NCBI RefSeq assembly: GCF_023015985.1
Contig: NZ_JALKAO010000003.1
Span: 62,001-126,000 of the forward strand
Length of the DNA stretch: 64,000 nt
Direction of reading: 5' to 3'
Origin: Marivita sp. S6314
GTDB lineage: Bacteria; Pseudomonadota; Alphaproteobacteria; Rhodobacterales; Rhodobacteraceae
Position numbers and translations under genes: made by a program
Shown: one piece after another, positions 17,404-26,945 of the stretch
Numbering within the stretch: position 1 is the stretch's first letter
Layout of the letters: each line of letters begins with the position of its first letter
The notes under the pieces: model-generated
Databases searched by the model: none
The model's input: the letters and a program-made list of their open reading frames with translations, nothing else
What the model was told of the DNA's origin: nothing

Positions 17404-17437
17404 CAAAAGGTTCGACGCCCCTTCGGGCATCGAACCT
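17404..17437 (-). terminator. terminator of the aldehyde dehydrogenase gene
   Basis: Read leftward: 12-bp stem GGTTCGATGCCC / GGGCGTCGAACC (one mismatch) with a 4-nt loop, followed by TTTT. It lies about 60 nt past the stop. Confidence 0.75.
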
Positions 17438-17497
17438 CACGCGCAATTGCGCATCACGACAGCGCTTGAAGTCGCGCCTGGCCGATCCCAAAGTCCC

Positions 17498-18934
17498 TCA
17501 GACGATCTGCATGCTGTGAGAGATGTTCTTGACGTTCATGTAGTTCTCCAGCCCTTCTGTCCCGCCCTCGCGGCCATAGCCGCTGGACTTGACGCCGCCA
17601 AACGGGGTTTCCGGCAACGAGGCCTCCAACGTATTGAACGACAGGTTGCCGGCTTCGACCTCGTTCGTCATCTGGTCGACGTAGTCGGCGCGATTGGTGA
17701 ACCCGTAAGCGGCTAGCCCAAAGGGCGTGGAATTTGCCTTCGCAATCGCGTCGTCCAGCGACGTGACAGGATTGATGACCGCAAGCGGACCAAAGGGTTC
17801 TTCCTGCATGACCTTTGCATCGTCCGGCACATTGGCCAGAACCGTGGGTTCAAAGAAATACCCCTGATTGCCGTGCCGACCGCCACCGGCCAGAACCTCT
17901 GCCCCCTTGGCGCGGGCGTCTTCGACCAGCGCTGTCAGCGCGGGCACGCGGCGGTCATTGGCCAGCGGTCCCATGTCCACGCCGGGTTCAACGCCGTTGC
18001 CCACAACTGTCGCTTTTGCACGTTGGACAAAGGTATCGACAAAAGGCTGGTAGATGCTTTCATGCACGAAGAACCGGGTGGGAGAGGTGCAGACCTGCCC
18101 GGCATTGCGGTATTTGCGGATGGCGCTGCTGATCGCGGCCTTTTCGACATCGGTGTCTTCGCAGACAATCACCGGGGCATGACCGCCCAGTTCCATCAAC
18201 ACGCGGGTCATGTTCTCAGACGCAAGCGTGGTCAGGTGTCGGCCTACGGCGGTTGAGCCGGTGAAGGCAACTAGGCGTACTGGGTCTTGCGCAATCAGGT
18301 GGCTGGAGATCTGGGCAGGCTCACCAAAGACGAGGTTCAGCACACCTGCGGGCAGACCCGCATCGTGGAACGCTTCGACAATATGTTGCGCGCCTGCGGG
18401 GGTTTCCTCGGCCGCTTTGAGGATGATCGAACACCCGCTGGCCAGCGCACCGGCAATCTTGCGGCATGGCTGGCTCATCGGGAAGTTCCAGGGCGACAGG
18501 CCCAGAACCACGCCAACCGGTTCATGATGCACCACGTAGCGCACGCCATGGGCAGAGGGGATCACGCGACCATAGGTGCGCACGGCTTCGCCTGCGTCCC
18601 ATTCGATGAATTCGGCACCACGGATGACTTCAAGCCGGGCTTGGGACAGTGGTTTGCCATGTTCGGCAGTGATTGACTGGGCAATTTCTTCCTGCCGGTC
18701 GCGCAACAGCTTCGCAGCCCGGAGCATCACATCCGCCCGGTCACGCGGGGCGGTGCGGCGCCAGATGCGGAAACCCTCTTCTGCGGCTGTCAGCGCATCG
18801 TCCAGGTCGGAAATCCCGGCGCAGGGCAGGCGACCGATTTCGGCCTCTGTTGCGGGGTTGACCACCGCCATGTCGTCAGAAGTCTTGCGCCATGCGCCGC
18901 CGATATACAGTTTCAACTCGGGATATGTGGTCAT
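17498..18934 (-). CDS. NAD(P)-dependent aldehyde dehydrogenase (succinate-semialdehyde dehydrogenase-like)
   Basis: 478 aa, ALDH superfamily. The oxyanion Asn is in SPWNFPMSQP, the general-base Glu in LMELGGHAPV and the catalytic Cys in NAGQVCTSPTRF. The closest overall type is GabD-like. The context (kynU, 3-hydroxyanthranilate dioxygenase) makes a semialdehyde of ring-cleavage origin, such as 2-aminomuconate semialdehyde, a candidate; alpha-ketoglutarate semialdehyde is another, given the nearby DHDPS-family gene. The start ATG 18934 follows AGAGGG. A LysR-type box lies 80 nt upstream. Confidence 0.85.
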   Translation of the reverse strand: MTTYPELKLYIGGAWRKTSDDMAVVNPATEAEIGRLPCAGISDLDDALTAAEEGFRIWRRTAPRDRADVMLRAAKLLRDRQEEIAQSITAEHGKPLSQARLEVIRGAEFIEWDAGEAVRTYGRVIPSAHGVRYVVHHEPVGVVLGLSPWNFPMSQPCRKIAGALASGCSIILKAAEETPAGAQHIVEAFHDAGLPAGVLNLVFGEPAQISSHLIAQDPVRLVAFTGSTAVGRHLTTLASENMTRVLMELGGHAPVIVCEDTDVEKAAISSAIRKYRNAGQVCTSPTRFFVHESIYQPFVDTFVQRAKATVVGNGVEPGVDMGPLANDRRVPALTALVEDARAKGAEVLAGGGRHGNQGYFFEPTVLANVPDDAKVMQEEPFGPLAVINPVTSLDDAIAKANSTPFGLAAYGFTNRADYVDQMTNEVEAGNLSFNTLEASLPETPFGGVKSSGYGREGGTEGLENYMNVKNISHSMQIV

Positions 18935-19013
18935 GATGCCCTCTTGAATTCGGATGTTGGCTCCGAAGGTCACATGGGGGCGGCCATTACCTCAACCGAA
19001 TTGAACGGATACA

Positions 19014-19034
19014 GGTATCGGTTTCTGTGATACC
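19014..19034. promoter_or_regulatory. LysR-type box 2 (aldehyde dehydrogenase)
   Basis: GGTAT-N11-ATACC, also a perfect inverted repeat with 6-bp arms (GGTATC / GATACC). It is 80 nt upstream of the aldehyde dehydrogenase start and abuts the stop codon of the upstream lysR gene. Confidence 0.65.
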
Positions 19035-19985
19035 TTACTGCTGGATCGCGGCGGCCTCCTCGCGCAGCGCTTGCAGGAACGCGGTGCCTGCCGGAGACAG
19101 GCTGTTATCGCCCCGGTACGAGACACCGACAGGACGCCCTCCGAACGGGACATCCCAGTCAATCGCCGTCAAAAGCCCCGCTTCGATGTCCAGCGCGGCA
19201 ACATGGGCGGGCAGCAGGCCGATCAGATCGTGGGATCGCAAAAGCGATCGGTTTGCGAGGTATGACACGGATTCGATCACGGTTTTCGGCAGATATTGCC
19301 CCTGTTTGACAAAGAACTGATCCGTCTGACGCCGGAGCGTTGTTTCAGCGGGCGGCAATATCCACCCGAACGGCTTGAGCTGTTCGAACGAAATACTGGC
19401 GCGTTTGGCCAGCGGGTGCTGATTCCCCGCGACAACCATGACCCGTTCATCAAAGAACTTTTCCTGTTCGATCTTGGCGCGATGCCTGTGGCTGGGCAGG
19501 CGTCCGACGATCATGTCGATCTCACCTGACCGCAGGGCGGGGATCAGTGCTTCGTTTGTGCCTTCGACAATCTTGACCGCGACATTGGGCCGGTCGTTCA
19601 GCAGGCGCTGGATCGCGCGCGGCAGCAGCCGGGGGGACGCGGCAAGCAGGGTTCCCACGACGACGCGCCCGCTGTTGCCTTCGTTCAGGTCATCCAGTTC
19701 CTGCGCGGCGGTGGAGACCTGGGCAAAGATCAGCTTGCCATGTCGGATCAGTGTTTCGCCGAATATGGTCGGAACGACGCCACGGTTGGTGCGCTCGAAC
19801 AATTGGACTTCAAAGTCGATTTCGAGATCCTGGATCATCTTGGTGGCTGCAGGCTGTGAAATGCCAAGATCGCGCGCGGCGTGCTGGATATTGCCGTGCT
19901 CTCCTACTTTCACAAGCAATCGAAGTTGCCGCAGCTTCAGCCGGGTGAGGGCGCGATCAACGATACGGCTGTGGTTCGACACCAT
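19035..19985 (-). CDS. LysR-family regulator, probable controller of the kynurenine/3-hydroxyanthranilate block
   Basis: 316 aa. HTH: LRLLVKVGEHGNIQHAARDL with ISQPAATKMIQDLE, then LFERTNRGVVPTIFG. This resembles the GbpR/GalR-type LysR subgroup that binds small organic acids or sugars. The effector domain carries GVSYRGDNSLSP near the C-terminus. It lies between the aldehyde dehydrogenase gene (same strand) and the DHDPS-family gene (divergent). Four similar boxes around this block make it the best candidate for the common regulator. Confidence 0.9.
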   Translation of the reverse strand: MVSNHSRIVDRALTRLKLRQLRLLVKVGEHGNIQHAARDLGISQPAATKMIQDLEIDFEVQLFERTNRGVVPTIFGETLIRHGKLIFAQVSTAAQELDDLNEGNSGRVVVGTLLAASPRLLPRAIQRLLNDRPNVAVKIVEGTNEALIPALRSGEIDMIVGRLPSHRHRAKIEQEKFFDERVMVVAGNQHPLAKRASISFEQLKPFGWILPPAETTLRRQTDQFFVKQGQYLPKTVIESVSYLANRSLLRSHDLIGLLPAHVAALDIEAGLLTAIDWDVPFGGRPVGVSYRGDNSLSPAGTAFLQALREEAAAIQQ

Positions 19986-20018
19986 GGGTGTTCCTTACGT
20001 CGTGGTCACAGCGAAGAT

Positions 20019-20038
20019 AAGAGAATTTCCAATCTCTT
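20019..20038. promoter_or_regulatory. additional inverted repeat in the lysR-DHDPS region
   Basis: AAGAGA-N8-TCTCTT, perfect 6-bp arms, directly left of LysR-type box 3 and 34 nt upstream of the lysR start. It may be a second site involved in autoregulation. Confidence 0.4.
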
Positions 20039-20039
20039 T

Positions 20040-20060
20040 GCTATAGATTTTTTGAATATC
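20040..20060. promoter_or_regulatory. LysR-type box 3 (lysR / DHDPS-family gene)
   Basis: GCTAT-N11-ATATC in the divergent promoter region, 55 nt from the lysR start and 88 nt from the DHDPS-family start. Confidence 0.65.
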
Positions 20061-20147
20061 CAGATAATCCTGTGCCTGCTGGCTTTTGTTCAGTCGGCGC
20101 GGTTTAGTGCCGCCAAACTGAACGCCTTGATCCGCCGGAGCTCCAAC

Positions 20148-21101
20148 ATGAAATATGCAAAGCAAGACGCCAAAGCCTATGCGCGTGAAACGATGCGCGG
20201 CATCTGGGCCGCAGCGCTCAATCCGTTTGATGACGACCTGGCATTGAACGAAGCCGGTCTACGCAAGAACATCCGCCACTGGATCGACGATCTGCACATC
20301 CAGGGCCTGTTCATCGCTGGAAAGCAGGGCGAGTTCTGGTCGATGTCGCTGGAAGAGCGCAAGCGCAACATGACCATTGCCGCAGATGAGTGCGGCGACA
20401 ATGCGGGCACGATCATGTCGATCTCGGATCAGAACGTGAATACGGTGCTGGAACTGGGGCGTCATGCACAGGATTGCGGTGCGGATTACGTGGTGGTGCA
20501 CGCACCAATGCTGAGCTTCTGCAGCGACCGTGACGAGGTTTTGTACAATTACTACAAGTACCTGTGCGACCGGCTCGATATCGGTATCGCGATGTGGAGT
20601 CACCCGGACAGCGGCTACCTGATGGAGCCGGAAACCTGCGCCCGTATCGCGGAGCTGCCCAACATCATGGCGATCAAATACTCCGTCCCGCGAGATATGT
20701 ACGCGCGGCTGACCAAGCTGGTGGGCGACAAGATCCTCGTATCCACATCGGCTGAACCGGAATGGCTCGACAATATCGAAGAATTGGGTTGGCAGCTTTA
20801 TCTGTGCTCCTCGCCGCCCTACCAGCTTCAGACCGCCAATGATCTGCGGATGCACGAGTACACCGAACTGGCCTTTGCCGGAAAATTCGAAGAGGCGCGG
20901 CGCGTGCGTGACAGTCTTGATCCGGTGCGCCGCGCGATCCACGACACCAAGCCGGGCGGCAAGCCCACGGCGCATGGCAAGTACTGGCAGGAGCTGTTGG
21001 GGCAAGTCGGCGGGCGCGTGCGCCATCCGATGCTGGAATTGACCGAGGCCGAAAAGGCCGCCACGCGGAAGGCCTTTGAGGAGTGCGGCCTGACACTGTG
21101 A
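20148..21101 (+). CDS. DHDPS/NAL-family class I aldolase or hydratase-aldolase of unknown substrate
   Basis: 317 aa (beta/alpha)8 pyruvate-aldolase-superfamily protein. The Schiff-base Lys is retained in IMAIKYSVP (about residue 179). The canonical G-T/x-T-GE motif reads GKQGEFWSMSLEER, and the region where DHDPS has the catalytic Tyr (PYYN) reads HAPMLSFCSD. It is therefore unlikely to be DapA itself. The start ATG 20148 follows CCGGAG. It is followed after 10 nt by an EamA transporter and shares a promoter region with the LysR gene. Its role could be aldol cleavage or dehydration of a ring-cleavage product; that is inference. Confidence 0.8.
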   Translation: MKYAKQDAKAYARETMRGIWAAALNPFDDDLALNEAGLRKNIRHWIDDLHIQGLFIAGKQGEFWSMSLEERKRNMTIAADECGDNAGTIMSISDQNVNTVLELGRHAQDCGADYVVVHAPMLSFCSDRDEVLYNYYKYLCDRLDIGIAMWSHPDSGYLMEPETCARIAELPNIMAIKYSVPRDMYARLTKLVGDKILVSTSAEPEWLDNIEELGWQLYLCSSPPYQLQTANDLRMHEYTELAFAGKFEEARRVRDSLDPVRRAIHDTKPGGKPTAHGKYWQELLGQVGGRVRHPMLELTEAEKAATRKAFEECGLTL

Positions 21102-21111
21102 CACCCGGCCG

Positions 21112-21996
21112 ATGATCGGCGAGATCTACGCCCTGTTGGCGGCGGCGGCTTATGGAGTGGCCGGCGTCGCCATTGCCAAAGGCAAAGCCGGGGCGCGGGG
21201 CGACAACGGGGTGTTTCTGTCGGTCCTGGCCACCGCAGTGTTGTCGGGCGTGATCTGGGTGCTTTGGGGCAGCGTGCCTGTCAGGACCCTTGTTGAGACC
21301 GAAAACCTCGGTCCCATCGGTGTTTTTGTGCTGGCAGGGCTGATGTCCACGGTCTTTGGCCGCATGTTCATGTTCCGCGCAACTGAACAGACGGGGCCTG
21401 TCATGGCCAGTCTGCTCAGGCGCCTGACGCCTGTTTTCGGTCTGCCGCTGGGCTATGTCGTTTTGTCGGAACTGCCAGATGTCGCCACCCTGGCAGGCGC
21501 GTCAATGGTGATGGCGGCGGTCATTTTCTACCTGACCCCAAGCAAGGTTGATACGCGCAGGATCAGCCGGATCGGGATTGCCCTTGGTGTGGGTTCGGCC
21601 CTGGCCTATGCGCTGGCGTACACCCTTCGCAGCGCTGCTTTGGTGACATTGCCCGACGCGGCGCTGGGGACGTGTATCGGTGCGCTCGCCGGAGTGGTCT
21701 GGATCGCGTGCGGGACGGCGCTGCGCAGGGGTGGGCGCAGATCGTTTCAAGCCCTGCTTATCGACCGGAACCGCTGGCATATGCTCGCGGCCTTTGCGCT
21801 GAGCGCCGGTCAGTTCCTGCAGTTCCTTGCCTTGAAAAGCACCTCCGTGGTCAGCGTGGCGACACTCGGAACGCTTGAGGTGTTCTTCACGGCGCTGATC
21901 CTGCGATGGGCCACCGGCCAACGCCCCGTCAGGCTTTGGCGTTTGGTCGGGGCAGGGGGCGTGGCTCTTGCCGGGACCGCGATCATGCTGGCATGA
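21112..21996 (+). CDS. EamA/DMT-family transporter
   Basis: 294 aa with ten hydrophobic helices in two EamA repeats; the first repeat has FGRMFMFRATEQTGPVMASLL and the second has FALSAGQFLQFLALKSTSVV. Drug/metabolite transporters of this kind usually export amino acids or metabolites, although some import. It starts 10 nt after the DHDPS-family stop with a weak ribosome site, so it is in that operon. A role in moving an aromatic or amino-acid intermediate is inferred from context. Confidence 0.85.
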   Translation: MIGEIYALLAAAAYGVAGVAIAKGKAGARGDNGVFLSVLATAVLSGVIWVLWGSVPVRTLVETENLGPIGVFVLAGLMSTVFGRMFMFRATEQTGPVMASLLRRLTPVFGLPLGYVVLSELPDVATLAGASMVMAAVIFYLTPSKVDTRRISRIGIALGVGSALAYALAYTLRSAALVTLPDAALGTCIGALAGVVWIACGTALRRGGRRSFQALLIDRNRWHMLAAFALSAGQFLQFLALKSTSVVSVATLGTLEVFFTALILRWATGQRPVRLWRLVGAGGVALAGTAIMLA

Positions 21997-22050
21997 CGCA
22001 CCGCGCCTTTGCTGACGGCATGGCGCTTTGTCCAAAAAATGATTGCTTTT

Positions 22051-22071
22051 GCTATCAGGAAATCGGATATC
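22051..22071. promoter_or_regulatory. LysR-type box 4 (3-hydroxyanthranilate dioxygenase)
   Basis: GCTAT-N11-ATATC, 87 nt upstream of the dioxygenase ATG, at nearly the same distance as box 3 is from its gene (88 nt). The gap between the EamA stop and this gene is 161 bp, which fits a separate promoter. Confidence 0.65.
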
Positions 22072-22157
22072 GAAATTCCCGGAAATCCATATTTCTTTGT
22101 GCGTGACCTGCCTAGGGTATGATCAAATAACATGTGCCACAGCCATTGGGGATCACG

Positions 22158-23736
<1,579 letters not shown>

Positions 23737-23751
23737 ATCTCTGGTTAGCGG

Positions 23752-23790
23752 ACCGAGGCACCCTTTGCGGTGCCTCGGTTTCATTTTGAG
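23752..23790 (+). terminator. intra-operon hairpin between dctP and dctQ
   Basis: Perfect 11-bp stem ACCGAGGCACC / GGTGCCTCGGT with a 6-nt loop, then TTCATTTTG. It probably acts as a partial terminator or mRNA stabiliser that keeps binding protein in excess over membrane subunits. Confidence 0.75.
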
Positions 23791-23799
23791 GGCAGGCGC

Positions 23800-24339
23800 A
23801 TGATCGGCCGAATTTCAGCTACATGGGCGCGGTTCGAACTTGCGCTGGCCTCAATTCTTGCGGCTGCGATCACCGCCTTGATCCTCCTCAATGTTCTGAC
23901 ACGCAGCCTTGGGGCGGCGCTGTACTGGGTCGATGAACTGGCGATCTATGCAATGGCGTGGATGACGTTTCTTGGCGCGTCGGCAGGCATTCACTACGGG
24001 CATGCCGTGGCGGTGACGATCCTGACGGACAGCCTGCCACCCCCCCTGAAAACGCTTGTCGCCAAGCTGGTCGATGTGATCGTGCTTGTCTTTGCGCTGC
24101 TGATGGTCTGGTTCTGCTGGCGCTGGTTCGCACCGCTGGCGCTCGCACAGCACGGGTTCGACACAAAGGCGTTTCAGGGCGCGACCTTCAACTTCATCTA
24201 TGCGGAACCAACAAGCACACTTGGGTTCCGGAAATACTGGGTGTGGCTGGTGATGTGGGCTTTCGCCTTTGGGGCCGCGCTGCACGGCTTTGCGAACCTG
24301 TTCGGACCGGCACACAGACCCGAGGTGTCCTCCACATGA
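23800..24339 (+). CDS. dctQ: TRAP transporter small permease
   Basis: 179 aa, four hydrophobic helices, DctQ family (RSLGAALYWVDELAIYAMAWMTFLG with the conserved ELA/W segment and HYGHAVAV). The start is ATG 23800 behind GAGGGCAGG; upstream codons overlap the hairpin. Its stop overlaps the dctM start (ATGA). It pairs with DctM in the inner membrane. Confidence 0.92.
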   Translation: MIGRISATWARFELALASILAAAITALILLNVLTRSLGAALYWVDELAIYAMAWMTFLGASAGIHYGHAVAVTILTDSLPPPLKTLVAKLVDVIVLVFALLMVWFCWRWFAPLALAQHGFDTKAFQGATFNFIYAEPTSTLGFRKYWVWLVMWAFAFGAALHGFANLFGPAHRPEVSST

Positions 24340-25595
24340 CCCCGATCATTTTTGCGTTCAAACTGATGATCGCTGTGCCCGTGGCGCTTGTTTTGGCGCT
24401 GACGGCGATCTGGTACATCTGGGAAAGCGACAACGTTGTTCTGTATGACAGCTTTGCGCAAAAGATGTTTTCGGGGCTGGAAAACTACGGATTGCTGGCG
24501 ATCCCGCTTTTCATGCTTACCGGTGAAATGATGAACGAGGGCGGCATGACACGCCGCCTGATCAACGCCGCACGTGTGTTCGTGGGCGGGTTTCGCGGCG
24601 GGCTTGCCTATATCAACTTGCTGGCCAACATGTTCATGGCGGCGATCATCGGATCGGCCACTGCTCAGATTGCCGTGATGGCCCGTGCCATGACACCGGA
24701 AATGGAAAACGAAGGCTATTCGCGTGGATTTGCGGCGGCAACGACAGCGGCAGGGGGGTTGCTGGCCCCAGTGATCCCGCCGTCGATGATGTTTGTGATC
24801 TTCGGCGTTCTGGCGCAGATCCCCATCGGCGACATGTTCCTTGCCGGGATTTTGCCAGGGCTATTGTTGTTTGTCGCATTCGCGGGCGTGATCTTTGTCA
24901 TCGGCCTGATCCAGGGATTCCCAAAAGGCACCTGGTTCACCGGACCGGAAGCCCGATCAGCGCTGCTGTCCTGTCTGCCCGCTATGCTGATCCCTGTTGC
25001 CATCATCGGCGGCATCCTGTTTGGCATCGCGACACCAACGGAATCGGCGGCAATTGCATCCCTGATTGCCTTTCTTGTTGGCTGGCTGATCTACGGTGAG
25101 CTGGAGCCGCAAAAACTGTTCGTTCTGTTCAAACGCACGGCGATCAACGCGTCGATGGTGATTTTCATGATCGCTGCGGCAAACGTCTTTGGTTGGGTCA
25201 TCATTTACGAAGCCCTGCCGCAGAAACTGGCCACGCTGATCACGTCGATCACAAGCGACCCGTTCATGTTTCTGCTGATCGTCAACCTGATCCTTCTGCT
25301 GGTCGGCATGTTGATCGACGGGATCGCAGCCGTGATCCTCATCACGCCGATCCTGCTCCCGATTGCCATGAACGACTACAGCATTGACCCGTTTCACTTC
25401 GGTGTCGTGATGTGTCTCAACCTCGTGCTGGGTCTTCTCACACCGCCGGTCGGCGTTGGGCTCTACATCGCGTCCTCGATGAGCGGCGCAAGCCCGGGTC
25501 AGATCCTGCGCTCGCTCTGGCCCTTCCTTCTGGTCGTCGCGGCAGTCCTCGTCCTGCTCAGCCGGTTTGAATGGCTGTCGACGGCACTGATTTAG
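24336..25595 (+). CDS. dctM: TRAP transporter large permease
   Basis: 419 aa, about 12 hydrophobic helices, DctM family. Signatures include LLAIPLFMLTGEMMNEGGM, IIGSATAQIAVMARAM and GLLAPVIPPSMMFVIFGVLAQ. It forms the Na+-driven translocation channel with DctQ. The start overlaps the dctQ stop by 4 nt. It is the last gene of the rightward kynurenine-related block and converges on the M20 hydrolase gene. Confidence 0.95.
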   Translation: MTPIIFAFKLMIAVPVALVLALTAIWYIWESDNVVLYDSFAQKMFSGLENYGLLAIPLFMLTGEMMNEGGMTRRLINAARVFVGGFRGGLAYINLLANMFMAAIIGSATAQIAVMARAMTPEMENEGYSRGFAAATTAAGGLLAPVIPPSMMFVIFGVLAQIPIGDMFLAGILPGLLLFVAFAGVIFVIGLIQGFPKGTWFTGPEARSALLSCLPAMLIPVAIIGGILFGIATPTESAAIASLIAFLVGWLIYGELEPQKLFVLFKRTAINASMVIFMIAAANVFGWVIIYEALPQKLATLITSITSDPFMFLLIVNLILLLVGMLIDGIAAVILITPILLPIAMNDYSIDPFHFGVVMCLNLVLGLLTPPVGVGLYIASSMSGASPGQILRSLWPFLLVVAAVLVLLSRFEWLSTALI

Positions 25596-25694
25596 CGCCG
25601 CCGAAAGTAAAGTAGTCGGATGCCACCTGGTTCGCGGTCAGAAGTGAACACTGCGTGAATGCAAGACTGACCACAGCGGCAGCGCCGGGTGGCG

Positions 25695-26942
25695 TTACAC
25701 TCTGTCCGCCCGTTCAACGACGCTGTGCAGCAGGACGTTCAACCCGGCGCGAAAGCTTTCCGGCGTGCAGAACTCTTCGTTGTTGTGGGTGATGCCGTCT
25801 TTGCACGGTGTAAAGATCATTGCGGTGGGGCAGTGTCGCGCAAGGAAATACGCGTCGTGGCCGGCTTGGGATTGCAGATCGCGGTGGTTGAACCCCAGAC
25901 GCGCGGCGTGCGCACGGATCGAAGCCACCAGCCCCGCGTCAAAGATATCTCCGCCCCAGTGCCATTCGTCTTCAATCTTGTAGGAACAGCCACAGCGCGC
26001 TGCGGATTCTGACGCGGCGCGGCGTAAACGCTCTGCCATGAGGCCCGCCGTTTTTTCATCGGGGTGACGCACGTCGCAGACCGCTTCGGCATGGTCTGAC
26101 AGGATGCCCGCCTTGTTGGGCCAGGCCACCAATCGCGCCGCCGTTGCTTTGCCGTCATAGGCCGCATAGGCCCAGCCGATGTCATCGGCCATGGTCAGCC
26201 ACCGGGCGCCTGCCGCAAGCGCATTCTGGCGTTGGTCCATCGGTGTCGGGCCGGTATGTGCGGTCCTGCCTGCAAAGCTGACGCGCATTCCGTGGCTGGG
26301 ATACCCTGCCGTGACAATGCCGATATCGCGCCCTTCGGCGTCGAGGATGGGACCTTGTTCGATATGAAGCTCGAAATACGCATCAATCGGGCGAGGCGCG
26401 CAGGGCGCATCGCCCAGGTACCCGATGCGCGCAAGCTCTGCGCCAAAACTCAGCCCGTCGTCATCCACAAGCCCGTGAACCCAGTCAGTGGTGTAGGCCC
26501 CGACGAAAGCGCCGGACGCCGACATCGGAGGAGAGAACCGCGCGCCTTCCTCGTTTGTCCAATTCACGATTTCGAGGGGGCGTCGCGTCGCGTGGCCAAG
26601 GTCGTTCAGTGTCCGCACGACCTCAAGCGCCGCCAGCACGCCGGCAATCCCGTCAAACCGACCGCCATTGATCTGGGTATCAAGGTGGCTGCCAACAAGA
26701 ACCGGCGGCACGTCGGGCTCAGTCCCCTCTCGACGGGCAAAGATGTTGCCGCAGGCGTCCACTGTCACGGCTAGCCCGGCCTCTTCGCACCATGTCACGA
26801 ACAGGTCGCGCATCTCGCGGTCGGCGTCTGACAAGGCAAGCCGGGACAGCCCGCCGGGGCGGCCCACCCCGATCTGTGCAGACGCATCAAGGGTCTGGTT
26901 AAACCGCGCAAGGTTGGCGGTGCTGTCCGGCGCGTAACTCAT
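25695..26942 (-). CDS. M20-family Zn-dependent amidohydrolase (allantoate amidohydrolase / N-carbamoyl-L-amino acid hydrolase type)
   Basis: 415 aa, the size of AllC/HyuC/beta-ureidopropionase enzymes. The first metal ligand is in VGSHLDTQINGGRFDG, the catalytic and metal Glu pair in NWTNEEGARF, and further ligands in HIEQGPILD and near the C-terminus (ITHNNEEFC). The lid domain carries AHTGPTPMDQRQ. It hydrolyses N-carbamoyl or ureido groups; which substrate is used cannot be told. It starts 3 nt after the deacylase stop and is the last gene of the leftward transporter operon. AllC in purine breakdown is possible, but the xdh genes are 15 kb away. Confidence 0.85.
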   Translation of the reverse strand: MSYAPDSTANLARFNQTLDASAQIGVGRPGGLSRLALSDADREMRDLFVTWCEEAGLAVTVDACGNIFARREGTEPDVPPVLVGSHLDTQINGGRFDGIAGVLAALEVVRTLNDLGHATRRPLEIVNWTNEEGARFSPPMSASGAFVGAYTTDWVHGLVDDDGLSFGAELARIGYLGDAPCAPRPIDAYFELHIEQGPILDAEGRDIGIVTAGYPSHGMRVSFAGRTAHTGPTPMDQRQNALAAGARWLTMADDIGWAYAAYDGKATAARLVAWPNKAGILSDHAEAVCDVRHPDEKTAGLMAERLRRAASESAARCGCSYKIEDEWHWGGDIFDAGLVASIRAHAARLGFNHRDLQSQAGHDAYFLARHCPTAMIFTPCKDGITHNNEEFCTPESFRAGLNVLLHSVVERADRV

Positions 26943-26945
26943 GGA

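Larger units (their letters stand above)
17199..17497. other. 299-bp convergent intergenic region
   Basis: It contains the two terminators listed separately, one for kynU and one for the leftward aldehyde dehydrogenase. Nothing else is recognisable between them. Confidence 0.7.

Noticed and set aside
17263-17469. 68-codon plus-strand frame between kynU and the aldehyde dehydrogenase
   Set aside because: Runs through the terminator hairpin at 17404-17437 and has no coding signs.
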